From NCBI GenBank assembly GCA_028641055.1, contig CM054062.1:184511958-184575957 (forward strand): a stretch of 64,000 nucleotides of DNA, written 5' to 3'. Positions within the stretch are counted from its first letter, which is position 1; every line of letters begins with the position of its first letter. Below the pieces are notes generated by a model. The model had not been told where the DNA came from, searched no databases, and saw nothing but the letters and a program-made list of their open reading frames with translations. The position numbers and the translations under genes are program-made. The DNA is from Alopecurus myosuroides (taxonomy: Eukaryota > Streptophyta > Magnoliopsida > Poales > Poaceae). Of this stretch, positions 45,973 to 56,759 are shown one piece after another.

Positions 45973-48900
45973 TGTGACGCCCCGAGATCGGGCACTATGC
46001 AGATTTCAGCATTCCCGCCAAAATCCACATAATAACCGATTCCAGGTTGCCACTTGTGATAACATTACAACAGTTCACGAATCATCCACAACAACAACAG
46101 AAAGAGATATACAAGATGACTCAAACGAGTCAGGGATACAACTGATACAATACAAAGATCCAAATAACAGCGGAAGAAACAACATATCGTCCGGCTACGG
46201 ACAAGATCCAAATTGGACTAAGAGTCCTGAAGATAACCGGGAGCGTCCAATCCCTGCCCAGGCCAAGCCAGAGGGATTCCCAAGCTAATGTCGTCAGACT
46301 TCAAACCTGTTGACTGCAATATTGAATATGCAGCCACGAAAAAGGAATTCGTGGGTCAGTACGGTTAAGTACTGGCAAGTGGATAAGCCATACTCACAAG
46401 ATACCGGCGTAACCAGTCATCACCGGATACAAATACTTTGGGTTCAACGGGAAGGAAAGGATTATTGCAAATAAGCGGCAGCGGGCTGCACTAACCAACT
46501 ACAGAGACTCACTACAACATCCGGCTAAAAGAGGGGGATAAGATAGCGTATCGAAACCAACTACAACTACTCACCAAACAAACCCATCCAATGTCACCCC
46601 CTACTAAGGAAGCAACCCAAGGATAACTCACACTGTTGGATTAAGGATGGATCAAGTTATTGTGGCAATAAGACTATTACTAGTCAAATTATCATTAGTT
46701 AGATGTAAGTTGTTCTGAGTACTTGTTAGCCAGCACTTTCACCAAGTTAACCATAACTGCGGAAAACACGGCTTCTCGAGAAGATTTAACCCTGCAGGGG
46801 TGCACCAATTTGGCCGTACACGTAAGAATAACCCGCCAGACGGGGGATCAACCCACCAAGCGAGGTACTCAACACAACCCAACTCTGCTTCGCAACAAGC
46901 CCAAAGCACCACGTGCTGTGCGTGCGCGGCTAATCGAGCCCCCACGAAGAAAAGGGGGACCCTCATAGCACTGGAAGACCACGCCGCCCTAAATGCCGAC
47001 TACAAAAGTTCCACCCTGGCGCCAAGGGTTCGTACCTGCATATGCGTGCAGCAAATGGAAGGCCCGAACTAAGTGTGGCGATTTGGACGAGATGCGAATC
47101 GAATCAAGTTGAGGGGGGCGCCCATACTCGCTTCCCACATGCGGTTAGTGCGCTCATCATGGATCAGTAGACAAGACCCTTTTCCTAATTAGGTTCGACA
47201 CTAGTAGGCTTCAAAACCACGCCGGGCCTCCTGCCGGTGCCTTATCATCAAATTATTATTACCCATAACATTAACAGGTTGTTGATTGAATTTGAACCCA
47301 ACTATCAAACTAAATAGGTGCTACGAAAGGAACAACAAGACTTGAGCGCAAACAACACTAAGCAGGCAACTACGACACGGGGCCAACAAGGTAAACAAGC
47401 AACAGTTAATGGGAAGTGGAAGGAAAGGCTATATCATGGCTGCAAAGGTAAACATATGATAGGATCGAGACACAAGCATCGAATCAACAGGCTAGAATAA
47501 GAACAACGGAAAGAATCGGTAACAAGTGATGAAAGGCAGCCATTTGGCAGCAAGTGAGTATACTTGCCTGGAATCCAGCAAGTAGAGGTACATCCACAGA
47601 ACTTGTCGTTGCTCACATCATCTCAACGTCCTATCCGGGAAGAAGCAATGAACCTCGAACAAACACCGGATGCAACAATTACTACTACGGCAAAAGATCC
47701 AGCATGATCAAGATATGGATGCATGACAGATTTAAGGATGCATCAGACATAAACTAGTTGACATGATAAGCAGGTTTAAATGGACCCATATGCAATTTGA
47801 GTGGCATATGAAAAAGCCCATGAATTATGGTTGAAACAATTGTTTTACAACTAACCAATAGGTGAAAGTGGATTAGCATGATGCATGGATGAGGAAAACA
47901 ACAAAATAACAACAATAGAACCAATTGGAAATGAGGTTTACCAATTTTAGAAATTCACTTATTAAGTTTTGGAATTTTGGGTTTCTTAAAGGTGTCACAC
48001 AAGCATTTTGTTGTTTTCATCAAGTTTAATTGTTCAAAACAGATAACAAAGTTCATATTTGATTAGAACACAAAATTTTAGGTGGATTACATGTTTCAAT
48101 TATTGAAAAAGGAATTACAATGATTTAGTTATGAATTAAACAAGATTAAACAAGTTTTAATTGAATTTAATTCAAGTGTGAATATTATTTGAATTTTATT
48201 TGTTCAAAACATAAATTCAAATTCATATTTGAAAAGGTTAGGTTTTTCTGGTTTGAAAACATATGTTTCATGTTCAAAAATAATTTAATTTGAGCAAGTT
48301 ATGAATTTAGCAAATTTAAATGATTTAAACAAGGTTTAAATGATTTAAGCAATTTCAATTATTCAAATCATGAAACAAAATTTATATTTGGAAAGGTGGT
48401 TTAATTTTGCATGGAAAACATATTTTATTTGTTGGGAAAACAATTTCAAATGATTTAATTAAGCATGTTACCAATTTAATTGCATTAAATAAGAGATGGA
48501 ACAATTATTCAAATTAATTGTTGCAAACCAGAAAACAAAGTTGATATCCAAGTGTGGCATGTGATTTTGGATGAAATTAATGTTTTGGGTATTTAATTTG
48601 GAGCAACCATTTGCAAGTTATTAATTATGCCATTTAATTTGTCATTTTTAAGAATTATTGATTAACATTAATTTTAATTGCCCAAAATGCAAAACAAAGT
48701 TGATAAACAGAAAGTACATTGAATTTGGACTGAAAAACATATTTTATTTGTGTTATTTGAATTAATTATGGAATTAACCAAATTTGAGATGAATTGTTTA
48801 AATTTGAAATTTGAAACAATTTGAAATGTGCAAAATAGAAAACAAATGTTGTAATTAGATAGAGTATTAAATTTGGGGCAGGAAACATATTTTATTTACA

Positions 48901-50757
48901 TTATTTGAGTTTGGAAAATAAAAGTTATGGGCATTTTAATTTTGGGGACTAATTTGTAATTTTACAAGGACCCTTGTGTGGAAGAAAGGATTTCAGATGG
49001 TCCTAGGACTTTCTCTACCCACCACGGGTCCACACCGTGACGCTGACCGTGGGGCAGCGCCAGGCTGGTGCCAACATGGCGCATGTAGAGGCAGCACTGG
49101 CCACCACGGTCGATGACCAGTGGGGCCAGGGCGAGCGCGCGCAGAAGAGCAAAAAAATTGGGGTTTTCGCCCCCCCAGGGTTCGATCCCGAGATCTGCAG
49201 TGGGCGCGCAAGGGACTGCACCACTAGGCTGGTTCGTGGTTCGTGTTAGGACTTGAGGCGGAAACAACAAGAAGTTACCAGCGGATGTTAACTGAATTTT
49301 AACATCCGAGATTCAGACTGACGGAACGCACGACGGCCGGAAACGAGAACGACAACGACCGAACAGGGCGGCAGAGGTCGCGACCAACAGCGACTAGAAC
49401 GGACCAGGGCATCACGGAACGGGGAAAGCTGGTGCGGGTGGGGATCAGTGCAGGAGCGGAAGGGAGAGGGAAGGAGGAAGGCGGGCGCTGCTCACCTTGG
49501 CTGGTGTCGGAGAAGTCTGTCGAGGTGCAGCGGCGAGGGGATGTTCCCGGCGACGGCGTGGTCACTCCGGTTGCTCCCAGCAACCGGCGAGGACGCGGGG
49601 AGGTAGCTGGAGGCACCGCGAACCCATTCCCGACGTCGGCGCATCCTCGAGGTGACCATGGCGTCGCCGCGATGAGGAGGCAGTGGGGTGGTGTGCTCGG
49701 TTGGGGTTCAGAACTGAGGAGATGTTCAGAGAGAGGGAGGGAGAAGGAAGAGAGGAAAACGGCGCCGCGGCGGGGCGAGAGGGTAGGGGCTAGGGCTAGG
49801 GCAAACAGAGAGGGTAGGCTAGGTTTTATGGTGGGGAGTGAGCTCGTACGGCAAGCATCGCAGGAGGGGGGAAGGAGATCCTGTGGCGCTGATGCAGTTC
49901 GTACAGAGGGGGAGGAAGAAGACAAGATCGACGAAGGGGTATGGGCTTAAGTGGTGGGCTGGCCACTAGGTGGGCTGAGGGAAAAGAAAATTGGGCTGGA
50001 AAAAAAAAGGAAAGGGGGTGGCATGTCTCCTTTTTTTCTTTTGATCCTTTTTTTTTGTAAAAGAGAGAGGGAGAGAAAAGGATAAAGGTTAGGGTTATGT
50101 TTTTAGGAAATATTTTTGTTAGTGTTCAAAACAGCAATGTCAAGCAAATGTTAGCATTATTTCACAAGTTTGAAATTTCAATTTGATTTAAAGTTTTTAG
50201 TTGAATTTTCCCAATAGAGTTTGGGGTTTTGATTTGATAATTAAATTTTATTAAGTTGCAAGACAATGAGTGAAAGCAAGGTTGGTTTTGATTTCAAAAT
50301 TGGAAATATTAGTTTGATTTTAAGTGGTTAGTTGAATTTCAAATAAGGTTTGATTTGGGAATTTTGGAAATAAACAAACTCTACTTAATAAGCCCAAGCA
50401 ATTTTGCAATCATTATTGAATTTAATAGTTGGCAAGAATTTTAATGTTTTAACCACAATTTGATCATGTCAAATAAGAAGGAAAATGATTTGAAATTTAA
50501 TTTGTCATTAGGGTGTTTGATAAAAGGAATTTTTAGTGAGTAAGCAAATTAAATAACTTCAAACTATTAAGAACAATTTGAGATGCTTTGTTGGCAATTT
50601 TTGAATTAGAAAATTTGGACAATGTTTTGAAAGTTTAATTTGGTTTGATTTTTTCCAGTTTGTTTTGAAAACAAAATGCAATGCTCATGTGATGCATGTG
50701 ATGCATGCAAAAGAAAACAAACAACTTCCTATTTAGGGTAACACCCCAGGTGTTACA
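45973..50757 (-). repeat. 5' LTR of the L element
   Basis: Collinear with 40690-45497 and more than 99% identical by eye. In sense orientation it starts TGTAACACCTGGGGTGTTACC, a hairpin-capable palindrome. Confidence 0.93.
49168..49232 (-). ncRNA. tRNA-like module with A and B boxes (L element 5' LTR)
   Basis: Same module as 43884-43948, with one C/T difference between the boxes and the flank; A box, B box, 44-bp spacing and T7 run (complement of 49151-49157) are unchanged. Confidence 0.5.
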
Positions 50758-50882
50758 ATAGGAAAAGCCATAGGACTAAAAGTATACTATCTATTAACTA
50801 CTCCACAAAGAAATCTCTTATATCTCCATGCTCCTCGTACTCCTTTCTATGATACATTTCTAATGTCTACTCTTATCTGTAG

Positions 50883-51326
50883 ATGACCAGCATCTTTGAT
50901 TCACTCAAGAGAGGACCAATGATGACCATGACCCTGGAATGTGACACTGATTTTCCAAGAGCATTGAAGGATCTCATGTTAATCATGGGATTTGAAGGAC
51001 CAGCAGTCTACTGGGGTTTTCCCTACATTGATGAGGAAGATGATCTTGAATATTGGTGGGTGCAGATTCATCTGTACATGAACAAGGAGTACGACCACAA
51101 GATGGGAGGAGATTGCATGCTTACCAACAAGGAGGTGCATTTGACATTCTTTGATTCGGAAAGAAGTGCTGCATGGAGGGCTATTGAAGAACTTACCGAG
51201 AGACTCAAGTGGAGACTTCACAACACTAAGAAGATTATCAAGGAATCTGAAGAAGAGATCAAAACTCTTGAAAAAGAGATTTCAATGTACAAGAGCACGG
51301 AGATCATCGTGAAGACTGAGTATTGA
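50883..51326 (+). CDS. 147-aa protein of unknown function in the G1 interior
   Basis: I do not recognise a named family. The frame starts at ATG (MTSIFDSLKRG) and ends TATTGA; it is the only substantial ORF in the interior and is intact. Residues about 17-100 form a mixed alpha/beta-looking region (FPRALKDLMLIMGFEG, YWGFPYIDEEDDLEYWWVQI, VHLTFFDSERSAAWRAIEEL). Residues about 105-137 are a charged heptad-like helix (LKWRLHNTKKIIKESEEEI, KTLEKEISMY), a likely coiled coil. Its order resembles small proteins encoded by other non-autonomous grass retroelements, where a conserved domain of unknown function ends in an Arg/Glu helix. It could help packaging or be a gag relic. There is no zinc knuckle, protease site or signal peptide. 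Confidence 0.55.
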   Translation: MTSIFDSLKRGPMMTMTLECDTDFPRALKDLMLIMGFEGPAVYWGFPYIDEEDDLEYWWVQIHLYMNKEYDHKMGGDCMLTNKEVHLTFFDSERSAAWRAIEELTERLKWRLHNTKKIIKESEEEIKTLEKEISMYKSTEIIVKTEY

Positions 51327-52613
51327 AGACTCCTCGTGAGGAATAAAGCAAGAAAGTTGTTGCCCTGCCTTAAATAGTAGACCACCATGAGATGTAATAA
51401 AGTTGTGAGACACGAAACACGATTAGGGTATTGATCATACCAAGGAGTGGGGTATGAAAATGCTAGATGTTTTTGAAAACCTTGTTGTTTGGTGTGATGA
51501 TTGAGTTGTTATATGTTATGTGTTCATTGTAAGACGAGTTTCCTTGATCTTCCATGTTTGGATAGGAACCTCCCTTAGCTATCTTTCTAAATCTCTACTC
51601 ATCCCTACTAGACCAAACCCAACACCATACTCGTTCACCAACCATAGTGAGAACCATTTTGGAATCATACAACCTTTACCCTATTAAGACACAAGCCATC
51701 CCATTTGAGTAATGCTAGTATCAAATTGCTTTCTTCTGTGTGAAGGAATAATCACATCCATGACCAATGCCAACTACCTCATAAGGTGCATCAAGCCAAT
51801 CAACAAGTGAAGATAGACAGGTGGACTCAAAGTTGCATGAGCTATGAAGAATGGTAGCATACCACACCAGGAGGATAAGAGATGAAGAAAACTACAACAA
51901 TTCAGAGCAACCCACTAGTTGAGAAATAATAGTTAGCTCAAGTTTGTCTTACAGATTTGAACCTTTCTGTTAGACAAGTGAGGTGACCTAGTGTTATTAA
52001 ACAAGATTCATCAATCCAAGTACAAAGTAATGATTGAGTGCAACATGGATTGGCCCCCATGGTGACTACTCACGTTATTTACTTTTGCTATGAGGAATGT
52101 TAAATCTGAGTGACATACCTATTATAGAGACGACGATGTTTAACCTGAACCATAGGATGGTAGAATACAATAATGAGCCTATGTTAGTGTTACTGAAAAC
52201 GTAATATTTTCGGTGAGGATCAAGCCAACCTTGGAGCTATCAAGCAATGGAAGTTTTTGCCTACCATGAGAATTTCGTTAGAAATGGTGTTTGCCTTCAA
52301 GGATGACAACAACAAGAAGGATGATTTCAAAGGACATCAAAAGACCAAGTTGAGAGGAACCCAAAGACTTTTGTTTGACCCAAAGAGTGAACCCTCAGTG
52401 CCAAAGGTAGTTCAACATACCTATGTTGGTCTACAGCTCTACCGCGAAGGAAAGTTCTATTCAAGCCAATCTCAAATCAATCTACACTCCAATCTAATGA
52501 AAATAGACTACCCACAAAAATTTCTTTTAAGGGTGGTAGCCCACCAAGTTGTTCTAGAAACCAGTTATCCAAACTATCTTTCTTTCTATTCCTTCCCAAA
52601 TCTCGGGACGAGA

Positions 52614-52634
52614 TTTCTTTTAAGGGTGGTAGTC
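52614..52634 (+). other. Polypurine-like tract of G1
   Basis: TTCTTTTAAGGGTGGTAGTC lies directly before the LTR start at 52635; the purine core is AAGGGTGGTAG. A second copy of the tract lies about 91 bp upstream (52523-52541). Confidence 0.7.
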
Positions 52635-55600
52635 TGTAACATCCCTGATTTTTGGAAAGTGCAAAAATCACAAAAAATTGAAACTTTTAGTTTTCATGAT
52701 TAGTGAGTCACCAAAAACCAAATGAGATGCAAGAAACAAAAGAAAACAATACATATTTCAATGATATCGAAATTAAAAATCCATTAGGCCTCTATTTTCC
52801 TAAACCCTAAAAGCCCATTCAAAATTTTCATTATTCAAAGAAATTGTTTTCTCTTAGAAATCCTTATTTTATAACATGTTTTCAAATCAACTATTACTTT
52901 GAAAATGTTTTATGGCAATCAAAAGTTTATAACCCTTAATAAAGTTCTAAGCCTCAAACAAATATTTTATGAGAACAAAAGATATTAATAATTCTTAATA
53001 GTTATTCCAAGTTTTAAACATAAAGGTGTGAACATAAAATGCATTGTTTTGAAAATAACATAAAAGAGGGCTTTGAAAAAAATATTATGACTTGTGGTTT
53101 TACTCTAAATTTTATTGATCAACAATATTAATTATTTGATATGAACTATTAAATAGCATTAAGTTACTATTAGTAAATCCTTCATATCCTAAAATTATAA
53201 AATGTGAAAATGGTTTAAAAATGGCTTTCCAAAGATAATATATGACATGTAAAATGTCTCTGAAATTTTATTTAGACAATAACATCAATTTATTATTTTC
53301 TAAATTTTAAAATGGCCTTAAAGTACTTTAGTGTTTTATATATGTGTACAAAATATAAAAGTGGGAAAACAAGATAAAATGACTTTCAAAAATATGTTTT
53401 CAACATTTAGAATGTCACTAAAATTTTAATTGACCAATAACTATGCTTTATAAAAAATTTAAATTAAAAATCACATTAAGTAACTATTAAGGAATTATTC
53501 AAATTTCCAAATTCAAAAATAAAATATGATGAATTGTTTTCAAAAATGGTACTGTTGGAAAGTATTTCAATTTTCAAGAATTTAGAATTTTGTTTCATGT
53601 CATTTGGATATTTAAAACAAAACGTTATGATTTAATTAAATAAACAGAAACAAAAAGAAAAAGGAAAGGTGACGTCAGCGATGACGTCATCGTCTCCTTC
53701 CTCCAGCCGTGATTCTCGCATCCGATTGAAGCCATTACAATCTCGTTGATTGCGGGCAAATCAATGCCCTGATTTCTTGCCCGAGCACATCCCTTTAAAG
53801 CCCGTGCTTTCCTCTCCTTTTCCCCTCTCCTACCCTCTCAAATCGTGCCCCCTCTCGGCCGAATTTCCTCGCCGGAGTTGCTCACGGCCGCCGCCGAATT
53901 CATCAAATTCCGGTGAGACAAGCACACGTACGTGTCCGAGAGCACCCCCCTTTTCCTCCCCGTGCCCTTGCGCGCATTTTGACACCTCCTCCCGTATGCA
54001 TGGTGCAGCGTAGCAGCAAGGGAGAGCTCGCCGGAGAAGCGACTTCATCGACCGTCTCGGGTGTCCATCGCGCCATCGGGAGAAGCCATCTGCGTGGACG
54101 TCGTCGACACCCTTCGAACCACCGTGCTCCGCTGAGCCCTGTGGTGCTCTCCGTTGAGCTCGTGGACCACCGGAGCTACATCGCCGTCCAAGTCCAAGCA
54201 CGGCGCCGCCATCCCGACATTTTCCGGCGAAAATTCCGGCGGAGGTAAGCCCCAATGCCCCAGTACCATTAGATCCAGATCCGGTGGCCAGGATCAGCCA
54301 ATCAGGACGCGCCAACTCGGCTGCACATTAAATTTTTATCTATCGCCCAAAGCAGCACGTAGCCGTCCCAGGCCCAGTCCCTATCCATCGCCCTGCGCAT
54401 CAAATAACAGATCTGAGCCCATCTGTCTCTGGATTTAATTCCCGAATAAAAATAAAATGTCTATTTTGGAGAAAAGCCCCTACATCTTAGATCTATCATA
54501 TCTTTTGATCCATAAGGCCAAATTTAGCAATCTTGGACTTTTTGAAAAGCCCTTGACAATTAGAAACTTTTGGCACCGGCCAAATTCAAATTTGACAAAC
54601 TTAAAATTGTACATTTTCAAATATGCTTGTTTGATAAAATTTGGCATAATTCAAATTCTAAAAATCCAAAAATTGTAAATAAAATATATTTGGAAACCTT
54701 AGGATGTTTAATTTCACATCCTCTATCCAAAAATAATATTTGAACAAATTAAAATTGATTTTAGAATTAATTGGTATGTTGAGTATTTTTGACATAGATT
54801 TACTTTTATAAATATTTTCAGTATAGTTTCTTTTGCAAAATTGCTCCATTTGATAACCTTGAACTAGAAACAACCCTTCCCAACCATTTTGGCCATCCTT
54901 GGACCATGGCCATGAGTATTTGACCAAAAAGCCAACATAGTGATACATCCATTTTTCACCATGTCTTAGGAATTGTTTTCAACTGTTATTCCTTGATGTT
55001 ATGTCTATTTGGAGCCAATCCAAGTCCTTAGAATGTGTCAATCACATATAGTACCAAGTAGTGAAATTTAGTTTTCTATCTTCTCCACTCCCCCATTCTT
55101 GCTTCAAGAATTCACCAAGTCAACAAAATGGAGATCAAGAGTCAAGCACAAGAATGAAACTTCAATATCAACTTGGTGGCAACATGAAGAGCTATGAGGA
55201 ATACCATTGAAGAAATTAAAGGAAGGACATAGACTCCACAGCAACAAGAAGAAACTCAATGAAGTACAGGACTATGAAGAAAATCAAGGAGAAGACATTT
55301 TCCTCTCTCTTCCTATCCCTTCCATTTCTTTCTTTTCAAATTGACTTAGTGGTATTTGTGCCCATCCCATACCCAAAACAATTAGTGAAGTGAAAGCCAT
55401 GAAGAATCTATCAAGACCAAGAGAATAATCCATCCAAGGAACAAGTCTACAGTAGAAGCATGAAGGTGATCTTCAAGAAGACAAGCATGTGAAGACTTGG
55501 AGCAATCCACACAAGTTGAAGAATAACAAGTTGTTTTTGTCCAACCATTGACCCAAATGGAAAATCCCAAGACTTAGACTTGTTTTCTCTATTGATATTT

Positions 55601-56759
55601 GAACCTAGACCTACCTTAAACCAAAATGGAAAGACTACACTTAGATCACTCAAATGTTTTTATAAAAACAACTAAGTGTTATACTTGTTATGTGCTTCTT
55701 TAGTTGAAATAGTTAGACCACCTTAGTGAACTCTTGGAACTTCCTCAACAAGTATGGTTATAATAAAGTTATATCACATCAAACTCAACCTAGTCCATCC
55801 CAAGTAAACCCTTGGAATTTCTTTAACAAGTATTGAACTCAAATCTTGACCTTGTCCTAGTCAACTTGGTTAAACCCCTTTTTGATATGTTAGTTTCTCT
55901 GTATGTTTTCTGCACCTGTATGTTGTTTGGTAGAATGTTTGTTTATTTTGTTATTGTGTTTTCAATGAATAGATTATACGGAGAGCAACGATCTTTTGTG
56001 AAGAGAGTGTGATATCTTCACCAACTTGAACAAGGCAAGTAACACATCATTCAACTACCCATTATTTTCTATATGCATTAGTTGATTTTGAGTAGTATGC
56101 ATGATAGGAAGTTTTACTAAATTATATTATGCTATGCTATATCCTAGTAGTGTGTATCCATCCTTATACCTTGTTATTTCGAAGCCTTGGTACTTAGTTG
56201 ATGCTTTGCCATGCTATAGAGATTGTTTTACTTGATGTTGTGAGAAAATTCTAAGTAACAACTTCAATGAACCACCTGGGTGGATTGGTATTGCGGGGCT
56301 GTCGAAAGTTGAGTGTCTCCCCGAGGGGAGTTCACTTGAAGGAATGCCACCCAGGAACAAAGTGATTATGATGTTCCCCAAGTTTAGATTGCTTCCAGTG
56401 CAGCCTTTAGTCATATGGGCTTTGTCTTGATTAATTAAGTTGCGAGGGTTCAGCCCGGGCTTGACAAGCAGATGTAGCATAATTATAGGTGGAACGGGTC
56501 TTGCCATTGGGTTGGATTCTTGCTTCTGAAAGATCTCATCTCTATTCTTCTCCTTTCCTTAATGCACTCAGGGTGTATAGGATGTTTGGGTTGAGTTGAG
56601 TCCGAAGGTGAAAGTGCACAAGCTCTGCAGAGTCAACAAACTAAGATCTTAGCCGTGTCCCCGGTTATGGACAACTATGAGCAGCTGGACAAGGAAGGAC
56701 AGAAGAAGCACATCACCATTTTCAATAAGTAAAATTTGACCAAGTGAACAGTAGTAGTG
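52635..56759 (+). repeat. 3' LTR of G1, interrupted at 56760
   Basis: Collinear with 35964 onward up to the GAACAGTAGTAG position equivalent to about 40099. The last 530 bp or so are displaced by the nested LTR starting at 56760 and are expected beyond 64000. Its as-1-like motif is intact at 53670. Confidence 0.9.
53670..53689 (+). promoter_or_regulatory. as-1-like element in the G1 3' LTR
   Basis: Identical to 36997-37016 (TGACG-N7-TGACG), followed by the same TTTAAA and GAG/GTAAGC layout. Confidence 0.65.

Larger units (their letters stand above)
40690..50757 (-). mobile_element. Family L giant-LTR element (LARD), intact with target duplication
   Basis: Two LTRs of 4808 and 4785 bp enclose only 475 bp. 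Target duplication ATAGG lies at 40685-40689 and 50758-50762. The orientation is minus because the iMet-type PBS adjoins the LTR edge at 45973. My hand count gives roughly 43 differences between LTRs (under 1%) plus one indel cluster in an A/G-rich tract near 44720/50000. With 1.3e-8 per site per year this suggests about 0.3-0.4 million years, younger than its host G1. It codes for no retroelement protein and must have been mobilised in trans. Confidence 0.93.
50763..52634 (+). other. Interior of G1 after the L insertion
   Basis: About 1.87 kb. It holds one ORF (50883-51326) and otherwise AT-rich sequence without retroelement domains. TTTCTTTTAAGGGTGGTAG occurs twice: at about 52523 and, as the probable PPT, just before the 3' LTR. 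Confidence 0.75.

Noticed and set aside
52257..52703. 148-aa frame at the end of the G1 interior
   Set aside because: It runs through the polypurine tract into the LTR, and its repeated FLLRVV is only the duplicated PPT.
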